This document shows, piece after piece, positions 34,017-43,689 of a stretch of 64,000 nt of DNA (its first letter is position 1; the number at the start of each line of letters is the position of its first letter). Below the pieces are notes generated by a model, which did not search any database, was not told where the DNA came from, and worked only from the letters and a program-made list of their open reading frames with translations. A program made the translations under genes and the position numbers. The DNA comes from Prostheceraeus crozeri (taxonomy: Eukaryota > Platyhelminthes > Polycladida > Euryleptidae), in assembly GCA_907163375.1 (NCBI GenBank), contig CAJQUW010000498.1:558001-622000 (forward strand). The letters are read 5' to 3'.

Positions 34017-36912
34017 TAGGGTGACCAACACCTCAAGAAGAAAATATATGACAAATCTATTAAAATTATATGACAACATATGACAATACGTGCTCTTCAA
34101 ACTCTTTATTCAGAATTCTCCATCCGGGTATGATTTGATGCAGGGATAAGCCAATCACAAGCGAGTATGGGGATCGCTGGGTTCCCGCGTACGCACGCGT
34201 CGTTAGGGACAACCATATTGGGCCAAAAATATTTTTAAAAAGTTTACATTTCGATGAGTCCATTCTGCATCAATTAGATTTGAATAGATTTCTCATCAAG
34301 ATTTATCTGAATGTTTATAATGCATATTAAAAGTTTAGAATGCAGTGATTTTGGCGGTGGATTTGAATTTGAGAAAATACTTGTGTTTAAGAGAAAATGA
34401 GCCGATAGTGATCGAAATGGATCTGAATGGATCGAGAAAAAACCATTCTTAAAAAGAGCATCGACTGACAATGATGCTTTCTGTACTTTGTGCAAAAAGA
34501 CATTTTCTATTGCAAATCGAGGTCTCAACGAAGTTCTTCAGCATGAAGAATCAAAATTGCACAAGGACAAAGTTCACGAAAAAGCTACAACAGTTTCCCT
34601 CACATCCTTCATGGTAAGACCAAATTCTTCTGATGATTTGGTTTGGTGACTGCAACAGAAGTAACTTTTGTATATCATACTGTTAAACATCATCAATCTT
34701 TTCGCTCATGTGACTGTATTAATGAGCTGGTTCCAATTTTGTTTTCTGGCTGTAATAGTGGAGAAAAATATGGCTGTGGAAGAACGAAAGCAAAAGCGAT
34801 AGTTACGGATGTTCTGGCTCCAGAATCAGTTCGGGATTTTACTTCCCACTTGAAACTATATCGCGTTCCTTACTCGTTGGCTACTGATGCTTCTAACCAT
34901 GGAAACCAAAAGATGTTTCCGCTCTTGGTTCAGTATTATGATGTTAAGGAAGGAATTCAAAATAAGGTTCTCGATTTTCAAGAACTGCATTGTGAGACAG
35001 CTGACGAAATATACCTGTTCATAAAAAATTCTCTCATCACACTTGGACTGGATCCGCATTTATGCACTGCTTTCTCTGCAGACAATGCTCCTGTAAACTT
35101 TGGCAACGCAGTAACAGTGTCAGAATCTGTGGCAGGCAACAATGTCTACCACAAGTTGAAAAATCATTTAGCTCCAAACATCATCCGACAAGGATGTCCG
35201 GCGCACAGTTTGCATGATGCCAGTTCGCATGCCGCAAATGCTCCTGCATTTGATCTCGAAGTCCTTGTTTTCAAAATGAATTCCCACTTCAACCTTTCCA
35301 CTAGCCGCGTTTCACGTTTCAAAGAAGTTTGTGAGATTCTTGGAGTTCAAAGTCGGAAAATGATAAGTCACAGCAAGACACGTTGGCTGTCTTTGCTTCC
35401 CGCTTTAGAGCGTATTCTTACTTACGCAGCTTTAAAATCTTACTTTTTGTCCCTGTCACCGACAGACTGTCCGAAGCTGTTACGCGATTTTTTTAACTTG
35501 GCTGATAAATTTGGTGAAATGTACCTGCTGTTTCTACACAGCGTTCTTCCTTTATTCGACAAGGCGATTCGAGTGACAGAAGGAAAATTTACCACTGTTG
35601 CTCAAGTGTACTCCGTTCTCTCTGACCTAAGGAATACGCTACGTGGCCGCAAACATGAGTGTTTTGTCGGTTTCTGGTGTCGGTCTTTGCTACAAAAGTG
35701 TACAAATTCTGAAAGAGTTAATGCATTCAAAGAAGAAGTTGACAAATACTACACCATTGCGCTCGAATACATGGAACGATGGTTTGATTTTTCCGGATTT
35801 ACAAGTAAGCTCAAATGGCTGGATCTTCAAAGCGAAAAAGATCTCAGCTTTGAAAATTTGCTCTCTGCCATTGAAAGCTTGAATTTCCAGGAAGAATTAA
35901 AAAGTGAGCTTGTGAATGATTCGCTTTTTGATGAGCTTATTCTATTGAAAGAGAAATTCGACAACTTAGCTCCCAATTGGGAACAGAGTGCTGGACAATC
36001 CATCCCTGAGAAGTGGTCTTCTCTTTTGCAAGGGATTTTTTTCCCGTTCTTACAAAAGTCGTTGCCTTGTTTCTCTCCATTCCTTCTTCAAATGCCATGG
36101 TCGAGAGAGTTTTTTCGTCCATGGATATTCACTGGACTGATGAACGAAACCGACTTTCCCAAGGAACCTTGAAAGCAATCTTACAGGTCTTGGTGAATTA
36201 TAACTTGATCTCATGCAAAACTTTTTATGAAAAAGTGCGAAATAATCACACACTTCTCCGAAAAGCACGCCAATCAAACAAATATTCATTCAAGTAAATG
36301 AAAAGTTTTAATTGCGTTTTGCGTTTTACGTGTATGTGTAGTAAGATGACAGAATGACAATATGATGTTTGCCGAGGCTGAGTGCTTACGAGTTATGTAA
36401 TTCTTTCGAATTCAGAGTTAATTTCTTTTTGTTCTCAACCGCTGTTGATTTATTTGGACAAGTAAAATAAATTGACGATAATCTTTGAACTTTTTTTTTC
36501 TGAGAGCCGGGCAAGCGCCACCACTGATGAGGAATGACTTGCATTTAGGTCATTATCGGATGACTTCATGTGCGTAGCCTATGCGTAGAGTAGACATGCA
36601 CAATTCATTTTGCCATCTTAATACAGTGATGTAGGCATGAGCAGCGAAAAGCTGGCAGTATGCATTGCTTATCGGTACAGCACCGTTAGTGAGATAAGGG
36701 ATTCCCGTGAACAATAGGTGAATTTCTTGGAAATAGGGAATTCTGAACAAAATGGTTGACTTTGACCCTAACCTGTCTGAGAAGCTAAACAATACAAATG
36801 GACAAATTCATTAGTCTGTTTATCATCATCATTGAGAAAAAAAATTATGACACACGATGAATAATGAAAATATATGACTGTCATATGAAATATATGACAG
36901 TTGGTCACCCTA
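34017..36912 (+). mobile_element. hAT DNA transposon, 2.9 kb, exact 8-bp target duplication
   Basis: The ends TAGGGTGACCAAC and its exact reverse complement are flanked by TTTGTAAT on both sides (34009-34016 and 36913-36920). Inside each end AATATATGACA-like words repeat (34033-34085 and 36868-36900), probable subterminal binding sites. One plus-strand transposase gene, broken in at least two places, fills the middle. The host element's second copy at 40.5 kb retains the empty site. Confidence 0.94.
34420..36297 (+). pseudogene. hAT transposase with N-terminal zinc finger, frame-disrupted
   Basis: A BED/TTF-like zinc finger is readable at 34470-34560: FCTLCKKTFS followed by VLQHEESKLH, a Cys-x2-Cys...His-x5-His pattern. 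This frame ends at a TGA near 34646. Another frame then stays open from 34643 to 36172 (509 codons from its first non-ATG start codon) and carries the RNase-H-fold core: Asp82 in LATDASNHGN, Asp147 in FSADNAPVNFG and Arg247-Trp248 in SHSKTRWLSLLP. Near 36013 the family signature moves to a third frame (IPSSNAMVERVFSSM, holding the catalytic Glu and the hAT dimerisation region), ending at 36297. The enzyme would excise and insert hAT elements with 8-bp duplications. Two frame changes and no usable ATG make it a pseudogene, although most motifs are conserved. Confidence 0.88.
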
Positions 36913-36999
36913 TTTGTAATATACTTCGGGTCTGGATGTAGGCCGGAGTCCTATCATTTGATAGGACTCCTGGACTCCGACTCTGACTCCGCATCCCTG

Positions 37000-37399
37000 A
37001 TACAATTGAATGTGTATTACGTGTATACAATATGCAGGAGGTATCAAAGGCAATAGGCTAAAGTAACCATTTTTGTTTAAATACGGTTTGACAGCAGATA
37101 CATAAAATCGTCCAATCAACCATTTAAAGCTACATTATTCATATCCCAAACTAATACAAATAACAGACTGTGGATAAAGACGGCAACTCAAGGCGGTAGA
37201 TTTGAGATGTAGAGCGCAATTCTTTTGAAATTTTTCCCGTTCTTAATTATGATTGCCTGCTTCCGTTTCACAGATGATATTGCATAATGCTTATGAAGAG
37301 TAAATGACAGTTTGCATCTAGTCTTACGTTCTTTCCTCTATATGATATTTTGTGGTCAAGAATTTAGTTAAATCATAGACTTCTAGATAATAGTGTTAT
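37000..37399. other. Gene-free stretch
   Basis: Nothing recognised; begins with the right-hand ATACAATT target duplication of the element at 33668-36999. Confidence 0.4.
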
Positions 37400-37930
37400 G
37401 GACACGAAACTCCATCCATCTGCAGGGCGCATAGATGTGCACATTTATACTGTGTGACAAAAATTCCTAACACTTAGAATTATGTGGGCCATTATTTTCA
37501 TTAATAAAGTAAGCATCATTCAAAAGTAAAACTTTATGCGGCAAAAATTTATTTCACACATATCTAGCAACCTGTATGACCGCCCGCAGCATTTATGCAC
37601 GCTCATATTCTATTTTTCATAGAGTTCATCTGATGAGAGTTCAGAAAGACAGCCAGTTTTGCAATTATGCGATGTTCAAACTTATCCAAGCGTTGATCCT
37701 GTGTTAGAGGATGAACGACGTCTTCATATGGCTATGCTAGAGGGGGGACATTGTTTGGGAGTAAGATCGACTTAGAAATTAAACAGAGCTGTCATTGATT
37801 AGTGATGACAAGTGTTAAGTTTTTTCTGTCAGGCGGTATACATGCGCGATGCAGGAACGCCAAAGCAAAGATTCAAGTCATAGAGATCGACACATCTATG
37901 CGCCCTTCATGTGGATGGAGATTCGCGTCC
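37400..37930. repeat. Non-autonomous element with long imperfect inverted repeats, 531 bp
   Basis: The left GGACACGAAACTCCATCC and the reverse complement of the right (GGACGCGAATCTCCATCC) start arms that continue through GGGCGCATAGATGTG. After a gap they resume at TTTATACTG...CCTAACACTT, so pairing extends for about 90 bp per side. No target duplication was found and there is no coding content. Confidence 0.68.
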
Positions 37931-38529
37931 AGAACACTTTTATCTGGAAGTCCATGCTTAAGTATACAAAACAAAAGTACAGACAGTAATGATAAAGTTT
38001 GTGCATTTTAGCAAATATAATTTTCATTGATATACCTGTAGTTACCGGTATAAGACGAGCTTTATTTATCTGACGGTCAACATGCAGATGATGACTACCC
38101 ATCAGAAGTTTGCAGTTTCAATGCTCTGCTTCTCTGCTGTATCACCTTATAAACGAAGTCAAAGATGGATAAATCATGATGCAAATAAGACCTTCTGATT
38201 TCCTCGTTTTCGAATACAATCAGATTGATGATGCCTGACAATGGACCACGCTTGATATTAACCGTATTTTATCCCCGTGACCCTAGACATATTTTGGCAT
38301 TGCTCCAAAGCCATAATAGCTGCGACTCCAGTTTTATGTGACTTTTAGTTTCTTTGTAGTCTTGATCAGCAATTCAAATTTTATGAAATTCGGCCCATGG
38401 GAACATTTGAATTTTGACCTTCGCTCAAGCGCACTTTTTAAAAATGGAGCATTTTTGTAAATTTCCTAGGATTCTTAAACAATTCAAATTACTTATAGAC
38501 CACGGACAAAAGTGCAAGGTAAGTCATAA

Positions 38530-38690
38530 TCAACAAATTCATTCATCCACAAATACAGCTATGTAATTATTGTATGAAGAATAGCCTTTAAACACTACTC
38601 ACAAAAGGTTTTTTTGTTGCAAGTAGTGGACCCAAGCATACAACGGACAGATTACCATGCCTCAGAATATTTTTTTGATTCAATTGTTTA
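38530..38690 (+). repeat. Dispersed repeat, copy 2 (pair with 24070-24250)
   Basis: Same word order as 24070-24250 in the same orientation (TTCATCCACAAATAC, AAACACTACTCAC, AGTAGTGGACCCAAG, CATGCCTCA). It abuts fold-back copy B, so the fold-back may have inserted at its edge. Confidence 0.55.
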
Positions 38691-38768
38691 CATAGTGCAG
38701 ATGTGCATTTATTATATATTTTCTGCTCAATATATAACTGAGATTTTGCTGGACTGAGAATACATGTA

Positions 38769-39397
38769 GTCCAGCACCCAGAGCGAGTTTCTGCAGAGAA
38801 CGAGTCCGAAAATGAGACATTCACAGAATGATGTATTCCCTATGCCTACTACGAATCTGCGCGTCTGCCGAGTTCGAGGTAGTTCCCCTTCTTGTCAGAC
38901 ACGATCAAAGAAAAACGTTTATTCACCTTGAAGCAGAATACAGCTTTTGGCGAATATGAAATTTTCTTTGCTTTCTCTGATTAAGCGAAAAGTACTACGA
39001 CAAGAGTCATAATCTTTGACATGGATTGTCTTCAGATCATTTCCTATCATATGTATGTGATTTTATCATGCTTCTGATCGGCGATGTTTGCGAATCATTT
39101 CGTTATCATTTCATGAACACGATAAGAAATGACCTGATGACATTCCATGTCATAAATTTAGTACTTTTCGCTTAATCGGAGAAAACATGGAAAATTCAAT
39201 ATTTGCGAAAAACCTCAATCTACGTCCCATTGGATTTACGTACGGTTTTCTTTAATACCCTCTGCCATGACGAGGAGTCAGGTACAACTCGGCAGACGCG
39301 CAGATTCGCAGAAGGCATACAGCAGGCCTATACATCATTCTCTGAAAGTCTCATTTTCGGCCTCGTTCCCTGCAGAAGCTCGTTTCGGCTGCCGGAG
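38769..39397. mobile_element. Fold-back MITE family, copy B (629 bp)
   Basis: It begins GTCCAGCACCCAGAGCGAG and ends CTCGTTTCGGCTGCCGGAG, the two ends of the copy A family, with TA on both sides (38767-38768 and 39398-39399). The arms carry CGAAAATGAGACATTCACA on the left and its complement on the right. This copy is longer than A because it keeps an inner palindrome (GATTAAGCGAAAAGTAC and GTACTTTTCGCTTAATC) and a TGACATTCCATGTCATAAA core. Confidence 0.78.
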
Positions 39398-40511
39398 TAT
39401 TGTGTGTTTCTATCTTCATGAATCTTCACCTAATGAAATAACATTTTCCGACTATACCATTGATTGTACCTGCTGAGAGATTTCAAAATAGCACATCATT
39501 TTTAGTTTCATGTATCAGTAAGTAAAACTAAAAGAAAAAAGGAAGAGAAACAATTCTGATACTGCATTTTATCTTTCAATGAAATGCTGTAAAACCGAGA
39601 CCCCGACGTCTGGTGTATATGATCTCAACGCTTGCAAACGAAAGAACCGTCAAAATTTCGCCAAGATTCTGAACAGACACAGAAAACACGGATATCTTAA
39701 AACAGAAAGACATTTATTTCGCAGTTCTGATATGAAAATATTCACACGCAGCACTACAATTCTCATTGACAAATTTCAGACTAATGACAGTCAATCTCAT
39801 AAGATATTGCGAAGAAAAAAGAAGGATCAAATTAAGAACTCAGATGAGAAGATGTCTGTTTGATAAATGTAATTAAAATATTTGAAGTTGTGAAAGGTGA
39901 ATTGATGTGGAATTGTTATCTAAATCAACGATGAAGTTTCGCTTTGACGGTTTGAAGGAAGCAACTTTAATTGGCGTTTCGATTTTCGCGAATTTCTCGT
40001 CTACTTTGAATGACGGAAATACGAGCGAGTCATCGCTCTAAATTTCTTCTTATTGATGATCACGGAGAGGGATTCTTGGGTCAGAAATATCGATATTTTG
40101 TTTTTCATCACTTGAAAAACTTTTGTCTCAACAACGAGCTATCAAATTGACTATCTGCGACAATCATAATCGGATGGATTCTTTGTACTTCAAACATGAA
40201 GCCTAATCCTCGTTGAAAGCGAGTAGTGAACAAAGCTTCAAATTTTTGGCGATCATTAAAACGGGATTTTTGAAATATTCGCAGACCCCAAATGACTTCG
40301 AGTTTTCCTTGAATGATGTGAGATATTCATGAAATTTCATCATTGTGTATTTTCCTATTGATATATTTTTCCTTTGAAGATTGTACACAGGATCAGGAAT
40401 CTTTTGAAACGGAATCCAGAAGGGAGCGATCGTTGTTGGCTTATTTCAGTTACCTGCGAAAATCAGAATGGTAATTGTTTAGTTTTCCTGTACATTTCCT
40501 GTACAAAGAAG
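39398..40511. other. Stretch with one small basic open frame, otherwise gene-free
   Basis: An ATG frame at 39579-39863 (94 codons) is rich in Lys, Arg and Ser. It matches nothing I recognise and its composition fits AT-rich chance sequence (confidence about 0.1 as a gene). The rest holds nothing recognisable. Confidence 0.3.
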
Positions 40512-41229
40512 CAGGGATGCGGAGTCGGAGTCCCGGAGTCCTATCATTTTTGCTGGAGTCGGAGTCGGAGTCCGGACTCCGGCCTATAATTAGACCCGAA
40601 ATATAATACAAACAAATTATTTATCCTTGTGCACAGCTGTCATTGCCTTGATTTCAACTTTCTCCGTCAAACAAAAGTACAGAGACACTGATGCATACAA
40701 AGCTTGTAATAGTTGAGGGAATGAACCGTGATAGCAAAAAAATGATCTTTTCACTCGGTGATTTAATAGAGAAGACAAGCCTTTCTAGCCTCGATCACAC
40801 CTACGCACCAAAGGTCACATCAGAGATAAAAACGAAATGATAGTTTATTTGAGAACATTAACTCTTCCTCACATTAAACGTGTGTAATTGCTCCCCTAAA
40901 GCGCATGCTAAAATCAAAAGTGTACTCTTATTTTTTGGAGAAGGATGGGGATTTCTTGCCTGGTAGAGACTGGAGAAAGACCGTGTGAAGCACACATCAA
41001 CAAGATGGGAGTAGCCGAGTCGTATGTATCCAACTTAAAGCGACATTTGTTCAACTTTCATCGAAAATGGTTGATAATTGATACAGCAATGATCACTAAA
41101 GATAGGTTCAGGTAAGCCTATAATGATCTATAATGTAGGTTACCAGTTATTTTTTTAAAAAAACTAGGCTATATATACTTGTCACCCGGAGTCGGAGTCC
41201 TATCAAAATGATAGGACTCCGCATCCCTG
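40512..41229. mobile_element. hAT-like element (CAGGGATGCGGAGTC family), copy 2, 718 bp, uninterrupted
   Basis: It begins CAGGGATGCGGAGTC and ends with the reverse complement of the same word. The left subterminal region repeats GGAGTC units; the right has the GGAGTCCTATC...GATAGGACTCC hairpin. It is inverted relative to copy 1 and matches it along 40560-40890. It carries the unfilled site where the 2.9-kb hAT entered copy 1. It also keeps about 280 bp that copy 1 lacks, containing a zinc-finger coding relic. The flanking 8-mers CAAAGAAG and CTTTAACT do not match, so this copy's target duplication has decayed or been lost. Confidence 0.84.
40963..41115 (+). pseudogene. BED-like zinc-finger exon relic of a hAT transposase
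   Basis: One frame reads GERPCEAHINKMGVAESY followed by VSNLKRHLFNFHRKW. The SNLKRHL...H ending with two His is the BED-finger pattern found at the N-terminus of hAT transposases. An excellent splice-donor sequence (TTCAG|GTAAGCC) follows at about 41114. So copy 2 preserves part of a first exon of the autonomous parent. The second Cys of the usual Cys-x2-Cys pair is not where expected (CEAH), so the finger is probably degraded. Confidence 0.6.
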
Positions 41230-41499
41230 CTTTAACTCATTTTTTCCGAGTGATAAATTCGCAGACAAGGCAATTTTTTATCCCTGTGAATCCCACATAT
41301 TAGACTGAAGAATGGAATCTGAAGGCCGTGAAGCTAGCTTTAAAGTCCTCGCTTTAAAGTATTACAGATATTTTACTTTACTCGCACCCTAAAAACTCGC
41401 GCAGACTACAAGTATAGAAATCGGACATTGTATCATCTCAAAGGGTTAAAGCAGACATGCTGATTTAAAAACTGTCATTATAGCCGAGCTGCTGTACAG

Positions 41500-41650
41500 C
41501 TAGCGGTGCCCCTAGTGAAGAAGGTGCGAGTTCGTCTTCACCGCGGACTTCGTTTCGATTCCTGGGTCGGGCGGGTGCGGTCGGGGAATTAAGAGTGTTG
41601 GTGTCTTTTATTGACCTGATGGTTTTCATTCTCTTTAGATATTCAATATC
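41500..41650 (+). mobile_element. tRNA-derived SINE, copy 2
   Basis: The B-box-like GTTTCGATTCC at 41552-41562 is followed by TGGGTCGGGCGGGTGCGG and the same tail as copy 1 (GGAATTAAGAGTGTTGGTG, then TCTTTTATTGACC and TTCATTCTCTTTAGATAT). An A-box-like CCTAGTGAAG lies about 44 bp upstream. Same orientation as copy 1. Confidence 0.7.
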
Positions 41651-43637
41651 CTGTTCGTTTGTTGAATCATCGTCACTGCTGATGCATACCACGGTATTTG
41701 AAACCGGTATGGCAATAAATCACTTTCGTGGAAAAACTTTGCGACTTCTAGCTTGTAATAAGTGAAATGATTGAAAATATCTTCTTCTGTTTTAGGCATA
41801 GTTTAGATGTTCCAGGCAGATCGTCATTATAGAAAAACAGAATTGTTCTTCGACAGACCCATATAAATTATTAAGGCAGGGTTTCTCGGCGTATGTCTCG
41901 CGCACCGTTTTGTTGGCCACTTGGCCGGCGTTATATCACCATTATGTAGTAGCGGTCTAGTTAGGTATAGTCATCATCGGAGTAAAGTAATTACTATGAT
42001 CCATGCTAGCCAAATTTGCTCCTTCCATTTAGAGAGGTCACACAGCTTCCTTTCAACAAATGATTTCTCTTTGTCTATGTCCTATAAACTCCGTATATAC
42101 AGTGCATACATTATGTATTAAGTTTCAGAATAATTTGACAAATGCGACAATCTTTTCTTTTGAATCTAGAATTCTAAGTGACTTCCTTTAACCTACCTAA
42201 AAGCAAGGAAGATAGTGGGAATGCTTTGAGAGAGAAAATATCATGCCTATCATTCCCAGGGCAACTGTAGATAATCTTCAATTGGCATCTATTACTTAAA
42301 TGGCGGATGATAGACTTTTTAATGAAAAGTCTCACAGGTTTGGAAAGTATGAATTAAATCATGATTATTGTAGGAATGTTGAGGAAATGTTAATAAAAGT
42401 GCTCTCACGTCCACAAAAAGGGTTTAGAACGGGACAACTTTGATACAAAACTGATAAATATTCAATTTGAATGATGACTTTGTCTCCATGTGGTAAAGCC
42501 AAGCTGATTCTCAATAACTTCCCAGCTGCCATCGTTCGTGAGAATAATTAGGACTAGAGTAATTACGCTACACAAATTAAGTAGAATTATCAGGCCTAAT
42601 TTTATGGTTCAATGATGAACGATTGGTGCAGCGATGAAATGTTTTTATGATTACATGCGCACGGTAGGTAATTCTATCACTCCCCACATTTAGTTGCGTA
42701 ATAAGCAATTTTCTCGCTTTTCTATTCTTGCGTCTATTTGCAGTAAACTTCATACATAAGGGAATAGGAGATTATAGGATAGCAATAATATATTAAAATA
42801 TATGAGGTTGTAGCCTGCAAAGGAAACATGCGTCATTTATTGGACATTCAGCGCTTTTAAAAGAAAAAGGTGTAATCTTGTATTTGCATGAAATTGTCAG
42901 AGCACATCAAAGGATTGCTTTAAAATTTGAGAACGTTGCAAAATGCCACAACTCTGTCTGAAGAACACAATATCGGATGAAGCGCAAAACTCGGCTAAGG
43001 GACACATTATTCTGTTATGAGAAAATATAGAGATAAAAAGTTTAAGAGTGACTAATTCAAAATAGCTCATAAAATGACGTTATAAATTAGGAGTGCTATA
43101 GTTGCCATTTTTCCGATTTCTATGGTTTTTACATTTAGAATTCATTTATAAACATCAATCCCCATGGACACGTGCTTCACTTAAAAAACATGTATTCTGT
43201 CTTGTAAATGTCGGTCATCAAAAGAAGAAAGACACAAAATCAGTTTTACTTGATATACTGGAGTTTTCACCATGTACGTTGTAAACTGCTAATGAAAACA
43301 GTCATCAGCCAATTGCTGCAGACAAAATCAAACAACATGCAGCCAAAAGTGACTGTTCAGTAGCGATAATTAATAGCCAAAACTCCAGACAAATCTGTCC
43401 AACTTTCTAATTTTGCTGAAAATATGACGTTTTTCTAATATGACTGACTACAGCATAATAAGTAGCTGAAGTAGAATTCCAATATTCATTTCAAATAGAA
43501 AATCTTGTCTATGAAACCCTTCTATAACACTAAATTTCATTAGAAACCTATGCCACAGCCACACTCACGGCTGATTATCACAAAGATTGCAGAGTGCCCT
43601 TGAAGGGTTTGCCAAGGAAATTTCACAGAGTTTTACG
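41651..43637. other. Gene-free stretch
   Basis: Short chance frames only; nothing recognised. Confidence 0.4.
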
Positions 43638-43689
43638 AAGGACTACTACAATTTCTATGTTGTAGAACACAGAAATTGTAGTAGTCCTT
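43638..43689. repeat. Perfect 19-bp hairpin with a 14-nt loop
   Basis: AAGGACTACTACAATTTCT (43638-43656) pairs perfectly with 43671-43689. Pairing stops abruptly at the base of the stem, which argues against a classical microRNA precursor and for an inverted duplication or a small element relic. Confidence 0.65.

Larger units (their letters stand above)
33668..36999. mobile_element. Non-autonomous hAT-like element (CAGGGATGCGGAGTC family), copy 1, split by a hAT
   Basis: The left end CAGGGATACGGAGTC and the right end GACTCCGCATCCCTG are inverted repeats. They are flanked by GTACAATT on the left and ATACAATT on the right, an 8-bp duplication with one change. Just inside are GGAGTCC...GGACTCC hairpins with TATCATTTTGATA at the tip. 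The unique body is homologous, in inverted orientation, to the element at 40512-41229. A full hAT transposon (34017-36912) lies inside it; without that insertion the element would be about 440 bp. Confidence 0.88.

Noticed and set aside
39203-39476. Two overlapping plus-strand frames near 39.3 kb
   Set aside because: They lie in the right arm of fold-back copy B, and equivalent frames arise in copies A and C from the same arm.
43638-43689. microRNA gene
   Set aside because: The stem is shorter than a typical precursor and pairing stops abruptly at the base; no evidence beyond the hairpin.
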